From contig LGRX02027065.1 of assembly GCA_001247695.2 (NCBI GenBank), positions 1-34,492 of the forward strand: a DNA stretch of 34,492 nt. The letters are read 5' to 3'. The translations under genes were made by a program, and so were the position numbers. Shown here one piece after another: positions 25,287 to 33,007 of this stretch. This DNA is from Cymbomonas tetramitiformis. Taxonomy: Eukaryota > Chlorophyta > Pyramimonadophyceae > Pyramimonadales > Pyramimonadaceae. How positions within the stretch are numbered: position 1 is the stretch's first letter; every line of letters starts with the position of its first letter. Under the pieces are notes generated by a model. That model was not told the DNA's origin, made no database searches, and saw only the letters and a list, made by a program, of their open reading frames with translations.

Positions 25287-28200
25287 TCTTCATGTGCTTC
25301 CTCCTGTTGTTGGGCCATTTCGCTGAGCTCAGCTTCAGTATCCTGCTGTGTTGTTATGCCCATATTCTGTGTCTCCGGTAGCTCCAGTTTCTGTGTTGGC
25401 TCCCGTGCGGCTTCTCCTTGGGCTTCCCGCAGCCCTTCGGCTTCCCGTAGGGCTGGTTGGTCGGGTTCTGTCTGGCTTCGGGTTCTTCTTCGTTTTTGTC
25501 TTCTTCCTTGTTCTAATGCCCCCTCCTTTTCTTGCATTGTTCTTGTTTCCCCCACCTCTTCCGCATCCCATCCTGCTTCTCGTGTGCTCTCTTCCCCGTG
25601 CCCCCTCGTTTGTTCTACTTGTTGCGCTGTTTGTACTTTCTGCACTTGTATTAGTGCCTCTTCCTCTTCCCGTTCCATCCGCTGGAGTTCCAATTCCTCT
25701 TCCTGCTCCTGTTGCCATTCTGGTTCGTCGGGCCAGGTGTCTGCCCAGGCTTCTTCTACTTCTATTTCAGTAGGTTCCCGGCTTTTTTGTGCGTATTCTG
25801 CCTCCTTTCTCTCAATGCGATGTCTTTTGGTCTCCCATTCCTCGGGCCCGGTTTCTAGTTTCCTTTTTAGTCTTTGTATTATGTTTGTTCCTCCCGTCAT
25901 TTTTGCCTCCCTTACCTTTTTCGTTACATGGTTGAGTATTGCTTGGTGTCCTTCCAGTTGTCTCCCTGTGGTCTCACATATTGCCAGCAGCGTCACTGTA
26001 TCTGTGTTGTCGTGGTTAAGGCCGTATTCCCCTTCTTCACAGGCCTTTTTTGCCACCTCGTCCGCCATTTCATTCCCATGTATCCCCACATGCGCTTTAA
26101 CCTTGTATAGGGCCACCTTTGTTCCTTCCCTATTTAGCATTTGTATTTGCTTCATTATTTTCCACAGTATGTCCCTGTGTACATGCCTTTCCAGCATGTG
26201 CGGCCTTCTTCTCATGTTTTGTATTTGGTAGAGTGAGGTTAGGCTATCTGTGCATATGCTGACTTTTTCTTCTCCCGAGTTTGAGTCCAGTGTTAGTGCC
26301 ATATATATGGCTGTGAGCTCCGCCCTGTTGACAGTTTGGCAGCGTCCTGTCCATCTTTGCATATGTTTTGTTGCCCGTCCCCCTCTTGGGTCCCAGACTC
26401 CTGCCGCCGTTACTTCCTCGACTTCCCCGTTTTCCTTTTTGACTTTCCTTTGGCTTCCATCTGTGTAGACCATATCGTGTTTGTTATGCCTCCTGTGAGG
26501 CTCTGAGTATCCTTTTCCGTTGTTGTCCCACTGGCCCTCTGGTGGTAGTTCGGCTTTCTCTATTTTACCCCTTTCCCACTGCAGCCATTGGTCCCCGTTT
26601 ATGTCCTCTTCTGTTGTGTCTGGGCCCATAAACTGTAGTGCCCATCTTCTTAGGGCGTCCCTGTTTATTTCCTCCCTACTCCACGTGGTGTTGGCTCTTA
26701 GTACGTCCGTAGTTGTGGGCCTCGGCCCCCTGTCCCCTCCTCTGTGCTCCCCTTCTTTTTTCCTGTCTTCCATCCAGCGGTCGATTATCTCCTCTGTGTG
26801 GCTTTCTAGGTGGCCGCCTGGCAGTGCTTGCATGACCGGTAGTTCATGGTTCGTCCATGGCGCAGAGTCTATGATGCAATCCTTCTCCCATTCCGTAATT
26901 GACCTAGGCTGCCTGTCCGTGTCCTTGAGCGTAAGGGGCCTGTGCATGTAGCATGTTCTGCCTATTGTCCTAACTTTGCTTTGCGGGCACTTGAGAAGGG
27001 CCTTGCTGAATATGTCGTGGGTTTTGAGTGCGTCCGGGCAGTATTTTCTCCACCCTGCCGCATTCGCTACTACCAGTATTCTCATGTTCCAGTTACATTG
27101 TTTGGGTTTTTGTAGGTTCCCTTGCATCCAGTGGTCAGGTGGTAGGAAGGTGAACTGCCCTTCCTTTATCTCAAGCAGTTCATGTACCCTGTATCCCATG
27201 TGCTTGTTCAGCAATTTCCTATACGGGCTTTTGGCATATGTGGGGTATATCCCTACCCCCAGGACGGGTTCGGCCGTTTTTGTGGAGTTAATTGCCTTTT
27301 TCAGTGCCTTGTAGAGGTCCCCTGCTGTATATTCTGGGTTAAATTGGTATGACCCCAGCTTTTCCCATTGCTCTTCCCATGCCGAGCCTACAGCCCCGAA
27401 TACCGAGTCTCGTGGGTATTGTGAGTAGTACGTTTTAGTGTTTTTGTGTACATTGAGTGGCGAGGCGAACACCTCTGTCTGGACTCCCATGGCTGTGTGT
27501 ACCGCCTCCATCATTTCCGGGGGGAAGGTCCAGTGGTTTTGGAGGTTCCTTTTTCTGTGTTTCATCTCCGCTTTACTAGAGTACCTTATCAGCAACTGTG
27601 CAATTTCCTCCTCAAAAGTGTTGACGTGTATTTTGTGTTCTACACTTAGTTCCAGCCTTTTGGCCAGTTGTTTTTCTGTTGGCCGTTGTGCCGTGCTGTC
27701 ACCCACCGCCTCAGCATATCTGTCGTACAATTCTCGAACTTTTACTGTGCTCAGTGTGCCTATCAGGCCTCCCTCCGGCTCGTAGCAGTAAGTGGTGTCA
27801 CCTTCCGTGCGTAGTTGTCTGTCCTTCGTGCCTGAAATGTGCCTAATGTCCTGGTCCGGGTTCGTTTCCCTTGTGCATATTTCCAGGTGGGTTACCTGTT
27901 TCCAGTACCTCTGTTCGCTATTTGGTTGTCCTGCCAGTATTTCTTCAACTGGCTCACGTTTGGTCTTTTTGTCTCTTTTGTCATTCTCCCATTCTTCCAC
28001 AAGGCCCTCCCATCCATGGTCCGAGGAGGAGTTGTGTTTGAGCAGGTGTGTTCTTACTGTTTCTTCTGTGCTCCACGTCGTTTGTTCGTTTCCTTCGCTA
28101 TTGGTCCACCGTATTTCGTACTGTGTTACTTTCGAGGTCACATCAGTGTAGTTTTGCAGGTACTGTCTGCTTGCCAGTATCCTAGTGGGCGTGTAGGTTC

Positions 28201-28381
28201 CCTCTTGTTCTAGCGTTTCCATTGGGTCTTCTTGTTTTGACCATTGACCTCTGCCTTGTTGCTCTGACTTTCTCTTTACTCTTCCCCGTGGGTTTCTTGT
28301 GGTCATCACGTCGTCTTCCTCCTTTTCTTGGTCATCAGTTTCTATGCCCAAGACTTCCTTCTCCTGTTCCGTCCACTCCAC
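25145..28381 (-). CDS. Chromodomain-like, PCIF1-like and RNase H protein of element E
   Basis: The 1,078-codon frame opens after a TAA; its start codon is uncertain (a GTG at 28381). Residues about 65-115 resemble a chromodomain (PTRILASRQYL, YEIRWTN, QTTWSTEETV). Residues 296-460 match the PCIF1/CAPAM methyltransferase layout: FASPLN, FGAVGSAW, GSYQFNPEYT, LGVGIYPTY, EGQFTFLPPDHW. The motif is NPEY, not NPPF. RNase H is at 637-785: D641 (YTDGS), E688 (NRAEL), D711 (CTDSL), and KVKAHVGIHGNEMAD. The end is a long Glu/Gln-rich coiled-coil-like tail. No RT box was found. Confidence 0.7.
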   Translation of the reverse strand: MEWTEQEKEVLGIETDDQEKEEDDVMTTRNPRGRVKRKSEQQGRGQWSKQEDPMETLEQEGTYTPTRILASRQYLQNYTDVTSKVTQYEIRWTNSEGNEQTTWSTEETVRTHLLKHNSSSDHGWEGLVEEWENDKRDKKTKREPVEEILAGQPNSEQRYWKQVTHLEICTRETNPDQDIRHISGTKDRQLRTEGDTTYCYEPEGGLIGTLSTVKVRELYDRYAEAVGDSTAQRPTEKQLAKRLELSVEHKIHVNTFEEEIAQLLIRYSSKAEMKHRKRNLQNHWTFPPEMMEAVHTAMGVQTEVFASPLNVHKNTKTYYSQYPRDSVFGAVGSAWEEQWEKLGSYQFNPEYTAGDLYKALKKAINSTKTAEPVLGVGIYPTYAKSPYRKLLNKHMGYRVHELLEIKEGQFTFLPPDHWMQGNLQKPKQCNWNMRILVVANAAGWRKYCPDALKTHDIFSKALLKCPQSKVRTIGRTCYMHRPLTLKDTDRQPRSITEWEKDCIIDSAPWTNHELPVMQALPGGHLESHTEEIIDRWMEDRKKEGEHRGGDRGPRPTTTDVLRANTTWSREEINRDALRRWALQFMGPDTTEEDINGDQWLQWERGKIEKAELPPEGQWDNNGKGYSEPHRRHNKHDMVYTDGSQRKVKKENGEVEEVTAAGVWDPRGGRATKHMQRWTGRCQTVNRAELTAIYMALTLDSNSGEEKVSICTDSLTSLYQIQNMRRRPHMLERHVHRDILWKIMKQIQMLNREGTKVALYKVKAHVGIHGNEMADEVAKKACEEGEYGLNHDNTDTVTLLAICETTGRQLEGHQAILNHVTKKVREAKMTGGTNIIQRLKRKLETGPEEWETKRHRIERKEAEYAQKSREPTEIEVEEAWADTWPDEPEWQQEQEEELELQRMEREEEEALIQVQKVQTAQQVEQTRGHGEESTREAGWDAEEVGETRTMQEKEGALEQGRRQKRRRTRSQTEPDQPALREAEGLREAQGEAAREPTQKLELPETQNMGITTQQDTEAELSEMAQQQEEAHEEWKALQEMAQQQATAQKEVHQAREWRRASMEKILTATREKPENTCST
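27002..27496 (-). other. PCIF1-like methyltransferase-fold domain in element E
   Basis: This is the 165-residue stretch before RNase H in the large ORF. PCIF1 is the enzyme that makes N6-methyl on cap-adjacent Am; its family signature is (F/Y)-(A/C)-SP-(F/L)-N, a FG-x-(I/V)-GS turn, and G-S-(F/Y)-x-x-NPPF. All parts are visible here, except that the second Pro of NPPF is Glu (nt 27329-27340 encode NPEY). Substrate is unknown, and the altered motif may mean loss of catalysis. Confidence 0.55.
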
Positions 28382-28765
28382 TTATGCCTGTTCGAAGTGC
28401 TTCGTTTGGTTGGCTAGCGGGTACATGGACAGTAGTTGCAGTATGTCCTTCAGACTGTTTCCAGCCTCATGCAGCGCCTTGATTTGTCCCGGCCAGTTGC
28501 TTATGTTTTCCATACTCGCCGTGCTTTTGGTGTACCTTTCTAGCTCTCCTGTTTTCCGTTCCTGTATGTATTCTGGTTTCAGCCTTCTGTTCCACACATG
28601 GTCCCATGGGAAATAACCCTGGAAATTGGGTGGTAAACTATATTGCAGGAGTTTAAAGCACAGTTGTTTCGTTATTTTGATGGGTTTGAACTTGGTTACA
28701 AGTCCACAATCGCAAGTTGCACACAGGAAGAGTTGGATGCATAATTTTGGTGACCGTTTTGGTCA
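28382..28765 (-). CDS. Short frame preceding the large ORF of element E
   Basis: An open frame with no ATG runs from a TGA at about 28766 to a TAA at 28382-28384, directly before and in phase with the 1,078-codon ORF. It contains LQYSLPPNFQGYFPW, DHVWNRRLKPEY and a helical end. It is likely the truncated C-terminus of an upstream domain of element E, or a true small product. Confidence 0.35.
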
Positions 28766-28994
28766 TTTTACCCCTCAAACCCTGAAAACCCTGAGTGCTG
28801 GAATTGTCCATGTGAAGTTAAGCAACATACTCAAGAGTTACACGGCGCGTTATCACCGTTTCGAGTTTGTTTTTCCTTATATCATACAAAGAAACCGCTC
28901 TAGCGAGCTGGGATTGAAACAGTATACACATGGTAGGAAGATCTGTAAAAAGAAGGACGCCATGTTCAGGGTAAACAACCTTGTAAAAAAGATT
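28766..28994. other. Intergenic stretch, nothing recognised
   Basis: About 230 bases lie between element E and gene F. No credible ORF or repeat was seen. It may contain the 3' untranslated region of F. Confidence 0.4.
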
Positions 28995-29420
28995 CTACTC
29001 AGAGAACAGGTTGTCGGCAATAGTCTTTAAAAGCTCTTCCTTTTCAGGACCTGTAGGCATACCGCCCTCGGGCGGACAGATGCGCTCATCCCAGCAAGTC
29101 AGCATTTCAGCAGGGTTGAAGGAATGCCACGCCCTGTGCCGAACTCGTCCGCGCCTGAAATCGTCTGCGATAAACAGCAAGTCCGTGCTCTTGAAAGTGC
29201 GCAGCTTGCGCTTGGAGGCCGGCGTAAGGTTCGCAGCGCGTGGAATCCAGATCTGCCAGTGTACCAGACGTTTCTCCGAATCCAAGTCCAAGACCTCAGC
29301 ATAGTGCATGGGAAGTGAAACCTTCCCACGTGCCAGTGGAACCGTAAACCAGCACTCGTCGGCGGGGTTGTTTTCACCTGCAGCGGTGACAGCAAAGGTT
29401 TTTGGAACAGCAGTTATCAT
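28995..29420 (-). CDS. C-terminal domain of transposase-like gene F
   Basis: The frame is in phase with the ORF ending at 29430 and separated from it by one TAA. The sequence CWFTVPLARGKVSLPMHYAE, VHWQIWIPRA, LLFIADDFRRGRVRHR has alternating strands and Trp residues, like the small beta domain that often ends this protein family. It could be a separate 141-residue protein starting at the Met at 29418-29420. Function unknown. Confidence 0.45.
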   Translation of the reverse strand: MITAVPKTFAVTAAGENNPADECWFTVPLARGKVSLPMHYAEVLDLDSEKRLVHWQIWIPRAANLTPASKRKLRTFKSTDLLFIADDFRRGRVRHRAWHSFNPAEMLTCWDERICPPEGGMPTGPEKEELLKTIADNLFSE

Positions 29421-29824
29421 TTCGAAGGTTTAGTCTGCCGGGAGGAAACGGGCCACAGCACGTTGCGCCAACGGCATGTCGTCCTCGTCTGATGAGTCCG
29501 ACTTCACAGAAACTGCTGGAGCAGTTACGGGCCTTGCTGCTCGCTGAAGTAAAGGCATGTCGTCATACGAGTCCGACTCACTCTTCTCGGGCGATTCGTG
29601 AAATAGACAGCGGCCATTGTTGGCAGAACGTGTCATGGCCTTCCGTTGAGGAGGGGAAAAGGTGGGAGACGCTGTCGTAGGGGGAGAACCTCGTGGTCGT
29701 TTAGGATCACCTGCTTCCGCCTGCCCAACTTTGCGAGTCTTGACACTGTCTTGGACAGGGGAGGAAGGAGGGGACGATGGGTATACACGCTTCGTGCCAG
29801 CGGCAGCATTAGCGCGCATGCCGG

Positions 29825-30010
29825 CACCTCTCCCTTTGCCTCGACCTTTCCGTGCACCTGCTTCAGCAACTGCAGCTTGACTGTTGGGGCCAACTGACTT
29901 CCCCCTCACGTCCTTTGCCTCGACCTTTCCCTGGTGCACCTGCTTCAGCAACTGCAGCTTGACTGTCGGGGCCAGTTGTTCTCCCCCCACGTCCCTTGCC
30001 TCGACCTTCA
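29825..30010. repeat. 82-bp tandem repeat, about two copies
   Basis: The segment containing cagcaactgcagcttgact occurs at about 29865 and again 82 bp later at about 29947, each followed by a GGGGCCA-type stretch and a second TTTGCCTCGACCTT-like box. Because 82 is not divisible by three, the repeat changes the reading frame of gene F between copies. Confidence 0.75.
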
Positions 30011-30371
30011 CCTCCGTTGTCGTCGGAAACCGGTATCGCGCTTCCTGCATTTGAACGCTGACCGCGACGCCCCTCCAAGTCCAAGGGTTGCTGCTGATCA
30101 AACTTCGGGCCCTTCCAGGTGTCGTAGTCGGAAGCTTTCTGTGGTAAAGGAAAATACCCACATAGATGTTCTTGTTGCTCATGAGAGATACGGTCGACAC
30201 CATGATCACATAGCCGCTGAAACGCATTCAGGGTGTCTGCTTCCTCCTTCGCTGGAAGCGGCTGCACTTCCTGCAAGGGTGGAGAGCTGTCAATGTCGGG
30301 ATAGCTGTTCATTACTTCCAGACCTTTGGTCAAGTCCTCGTCTACGCCTTTGGGAAGACATGGCTTGATAT

Positions 30372-30381
30372 GGTCCCCCCC
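30372..30381. other. C10 homopolymer at a frame break
   Basis: A run of ten C sits exactly where the coding frame of gene F changes. A one-base length error would explain the break. Confidence 0.7.
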
Positions 30382-30546
30382 CCTTTGTACTTCATGCGAA
30401 CTACGCCACGCTCGTCCTTTTGGAATTCCACGTAATGCACGTCGCGCACCATACCTCCATACCCCGTCAGGCCCCAGTTCAGATGCGGCTTCAACCACTT
30501 TTTGAAGTCCAGCTGCTGACCCTGAACTTGTACCAGCTTCAAGAAC

Positions 30547-30919
30547 TTATTTACCGGCCACGATAATTATAAGCCAGCTGATATAGTCTTCGAGTAAGAT
30601 GAGCCATCGACCTGCTTTTGTAGCATCCTTACCGAATATGTACATCTTCATCAAACCGAACCAGCCATCAACATCGTTGTGGGTGTGTCCAACCATCAGG
30701 CGATGCAACACGAGTTTGTGGTAGTAGATGCCATAATAAACCAGCAGGGCGCAAAAGCCGAACGTGTAGCGATTCCAGTTTTCAAAGCCTCCGTCAACTT
30801 GAAGATGCAACGTCTTCCTGAAGAACCGTTTGCCAGTATGACCCAAAGCCAGGAGCATAAGCAGGTTGGTAAATGATGTCAGCATCATGTTCGCGCCTTT
30901 ATTTGGGTTGGCTCCAAGG
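30547..30919 (-). CDS. Catalytic-like core of transposase-like gene F (GHTH motif)
   Basis: The frame reads GANPNKGANMM, LHLQVDGGFENWNRYTFGF, ALLVYYGIYYHKLVLHRLM, VGHTHNDVDGWFGLM. A strand ending QxD, an N-rich helix, and VGHTHxDxD-x-x-F is the hallmark of the DUF7869-type family found in protists, algae and animals, usually in transposon-like multicopy genes. The Asp residues here and in LDGAA upstream could form an acidic triad. It joins the N-terminal exon through a one-base frame break at an A run (30920-30923). Function is inferred. Confidence 0.6.
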
Positions 30920-31936
30920 AAAACTCAGATTGAAGAGCAACATGCAACCATGTAGTATAGTGAGCTGCAGATGCAAGTTGAAGAAATTCTGTTTCTTCTC
31001 GTTGATGTGTTTCACTTGATGAGGGGCGTGAGGCACCACGGTATTCTTGTTTGCCGCCCCGTCAAGGGCGATGGAGTCGATCTCCCCAAGAGGATCAGTG
31101 CTTTCTCTCCTGCGTGCGTCGTAGCAGTTGCGTTGATACTTGTGCGTCTCGCTGTGTGATTCCTTCAGGTTAGTCAACTCCTTCCAAGCGTCATGGTCTG
31201 GGTCGGAGGCCTGCAACTTAGCCCAACGCGCGTCAAGGTTGTCGCAGATCGAACACATGCCTGACACTTCGACCTTCTTCCGAATACGGATGTTCAGTTC
31301 CTTCTTGACCAAGTGCCTGCAGTATTTCCGGAAGGTCTTATTCACGACAAGGACCGGTTCCGCCACCAGGCGTCGGTAATTAATATACTCGACGTCGTAA
31401 TCCAGCGGCTTGATCTGTAGCGACCCATCGGTTGGCATGTCTTGTGGAAGACCTTTTATCATGTGAACCATAGCCCAGTCCTTAAAAGCGTCGTAACAAT
31501 GACCGAACGGCTTTTTGGGGATCTTTTTCTCTTGAAAAACCGTCGTCTTCGGAATCATGCCATCCATTGCTAGGGCAGCCTTCTGATACCGAAAGAATGA
31601 AGAACGTGGCAAGCCCCATAAGTTGCGGAAAGTGACAGCGCATACCCTCTTGTCACCGAACTTGAACGGGGTGCTGATACAAGGGATGCAACGCTCTCCT
31701 GTTTTAGAGTCCCGCACGACTGCATCAGCAATAGTGGAAGTCAGCACAGAAGTGAGCTCTCTCTGAGATAGAAGATTCTTATGATTATAGTTTCTCTCGT
31801 AGGAAGCGTACGCAAACTGACGATCGCAACTCTCAGAGCATCCGCATGAATATTCAGCCGAGCAAAACGTGGCGATATTATTTCGCTGTTTTTTGTCAAG
31901 CTGCTTTCTGGAGGGTCTCTTTTTGCGGGACTCCAT
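30899..31936 (-). CDS. N-terminal part of transposase-like gene F
   Basis: Starts MESRKKRPSRKQ at 31936. A Cys cluster CSAEYSCGCSESC is followed by a helical stretch, then FKFGDKRVCAVTFRNLWGLPRSSFFRY, a typical VC-F helix of DUF7869-type proteins. A middle CSICDNLDARWAKL and an IALDGAANKN segment, where relatives have an LDGMDQ-like box, come before LTILHG. The frame then hits the A4 break, and the out-of-frame tail ends at TAA 30899. If that one base is corrected, N-terminus and core form one protein. The gene is divergent from the plus-strand genes to its right. Confidence 0.6.
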   Translation of the reverse strand: MESRKKRPSRKQLDKKQRNNIATFCSAEYSCGCSESCDRQFAYASYERNYNHKNLLSQRELTSVLTSTIADAVVRDSKTGERCIPCISTPFKFGDKRVCAVTFRNLWGLPRSSFFRYQKAALAMDGMIPKTTVFQEKKIPKKPFGHCYDAFKDWAMVHMIKGLPQDMPTDGSLQIKPLDYDVEYINYRRLVAEPVLVVNKTFRKYCRHLVKKELNIRIRKKVEVSGMCSICDNLDARWAKLQASDPDHDAWKELTNLKESHSETHKYQRNCYDARRRESTDPLGEIDSIALDGAANKNTVVPHAPHQVKHINEKKQNFFNLHLQLTILHGCMLLFNLSFPWSQPK

Positions 31937-32051
31937 GTTTTGAGCAGAACAAAAAATACTTACCTGAGTCGGGTAAACCGCTTTAGGTGTTTCTGTTTCG
32001 TGACATTGGTGACGAATTGTTCAGGAATTCTTTCAGGGCCGCAGAGCCCTT
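31937..32051. other. Short upstream region between F and the minisatellite
   Basis: About 115 bases upstream of gene F, presumably part of its promoter. No certain TATA box was seen. Confidence 0.35.
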
Positions 32052-32618
32052 GACGAATTCTGAGAATTCGTCACGGGCGCTGGGGCCCCGCTCGACGAAT
32101 TCTCAGAATTCGTCACGGGCGCTGGGGCCCCGCTCGACGAATTCTCAGACTTCGTCACGGGCGCTGATGCCCCGCTCGACGAATTCTCAGAATTCGTCAC
32201 GGGCGCTGATGCCCCGCTCGACGAATTCTCAGAATTCGTCACGGGCGCTGGGGCCCCGCTCGACGAATTCGCAGAATTCGTCACGGGCGCTGGGGCCCCG
32301 CTCGACGAATTCTCAGAATTCGTCACGGGCGCTGGGGCCCCGCTCGACGAATTCTCAGAATTCGTCACGGGCGCTGATGCCCCGCTCGACGAATTCTCAG
32401 AATTCGTCACGGGCGCTGGGGCCCCGCTCGACGAATTCTCAGAATTCGTCACGGGCGCTGGGGCCCCGCTCGACGAATTCTCAGAATTCGTCACGGGCGC
32501 TGGGGCCCCGCTCGACGAATTCTCAGAATTCGTCACGGGCGCTGGGGCCCCGCTCGACGAATTCTCAGAATTCCTCACGGGCGCTGGGACCCTGCTCGAC
32601 GAATTCTGAAAATTCGTC
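32052..32618. repeat. 42-bp palindromic minisatellite, 13 units plus a half unit
   Basis: The unit begins gacgaattctcagaattcgt and ends gggcgctggggccccgctc. Thirteen units occupy 32052-32597 exactly, followed by a 21-base partial copy. Each unit contains a 21-bp perfect palindrome (GACGAATTCT, one C, then its complement) and a GGGGCCCC core. Variation is limited to a few positions (ggg/gat, a gca for tca, an act for aat). All frames are open for long stretches because 42 is a multiple of three; I do not treat these as genes. Confidence 0.95.
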
Positions 32619-32651
32619 GAGGATTTTGGTAGATTGTTCCCACCTTGACAC

Positions 32652-32736
32652 AATCTTGCGGTTTTTCGTCACCGGTGCCCAGGTAGTTGTTTAACAATTT
32701 ATTGTCTGGGTACCGGTGACGAAAATTCGCAAGATT
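32652..32736. repeat. Inverted repeat with 31-bp arms
   Basis: The left arm (32652-32682, aatcttgcg...accggt...ccag) is complementary to the right arm (32706-32736) with about three mismatches, around a 23-base AT-rich loop. It lies in the divergent promoter region directly before the plus-strand genes. It could be a regulatory cruciform, a foldback-type element, or a remnant of a small transposon. Confidence 0.85.
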
Positions 32737-32740
32737 TTAC

Positions 32741-32750
32741 TTTATATTAT
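32741..32750 (+). promoter_or_regulatory. Possible TATA-like element
   Basis: The sequence tttatattat lies about 24 bases before the ATG of the small ORF at 32774. Only composition and position support it. Confidence 0.3.
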
Positions 32751-32773
32751 GCACTTTGGTGTTCTCAACAATA

Positions 32774-32980
32774 ATGGGTTTGGCTTCCGTAGAAGAACTG
32801 TTAACTAGGGCCCTTCCTGACTTGGAGAAGATTTTAGAAGCTCAGCTCAAAAACGAGGGCTATTTTACGGTGCCTTTTGACACTGCGGGACAAGTGTGCG
32901 AAACAATTCTAACTTGGGATAACTATGATTTAAACGGCCCCTTGTGGAAACACATTCAAGAAAATAATGTTTTCTCATAA
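32774..32980 (+). CDS. Small hypothetical protein, 68 aa
   Basis: Starts at ATG 32774 (MGLASVEELLTRALPDLEKIL) and ends at TAA 32978-32980. It has an amphipathic helix at the N-terminus and a compact remainder (YFTVPFDTAGQVCETIL, LWKHIQENNVF). It lies 27 bases before the next gene, so it may be an upstream ORF, a first exon or a small partner protein. No family was recognised. Confidence 0.45.
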   Translation: MGLASVEELLTRALPDLEKILEAQLKNEGYFTVPFDTAGQVCETILTWDNYDLNGPLWKHIQENNVFS

Positions 32981-33007
32981 GACTCAGCTTAAAAAATAAC
33001 AGAAAAA

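Larger units (their letters stand above)
24179..28765 (-). mobile_element. Element E: RNase H element with PCIF1-like domain and no RT
   Basis: Minus-strand ORFs in order: a short frame (28765-28382), a 1,078-codon ORF (28381-25145), a zinc-finger frame and an endonuclease-like frame down to 24273. The combination of RNase H, then a C..C..H..C zinc finger, then a PD-(D/E)XK-like segment is what is found after RT in many non-LTR retrotransposons. The RT itself is not visible; it may lie in a lost 5' part. The pyrimidine-rich 3' tail (24180-24270) abuts element A. Right-hand boundary uncertain. Confidence 0.55.
29430..30541 (-). pseudogene. Downstream part of gene F: linker and low-complexity basic tail (frame-broken)
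   Basis: From the top, a segment resembling the region after the GHTH motif (LDFKKWLKPHLNW, VVRMKYKGG) is in one frame to a run of ten C (30372-30381). It then continues in the next frame (KPCLPKGVDED, YFPLPQKASDYDTW), and after an 82-bp tandem repeat in a third (PSSPPSSPVQDSVKTRK, two DDMPL-x-QRA repeats). The tail is rich in Gly, Lys and Arg. The breaks at a homopolymer and at a repeat whose period is not a multiple of three suggest indels or assembly error. Confidence 0.5.

Noticed and set aside
25125..26231. 368-codon plus-strand ORF rich in Ser, Cys and Leu
   Set aside because: It is the antisense shadow of the Glu/Gln-rich coding strand of element E, which has clear RNase H motifs.
31987..32694. 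235-codon plus-strand and 206-codon minus-strand ORFs over the 42-bp array
   Set aside because: The period is a multiple of three and the array keeps several frames open by chance; stops occur at the array edges and no unique sequence is attached.
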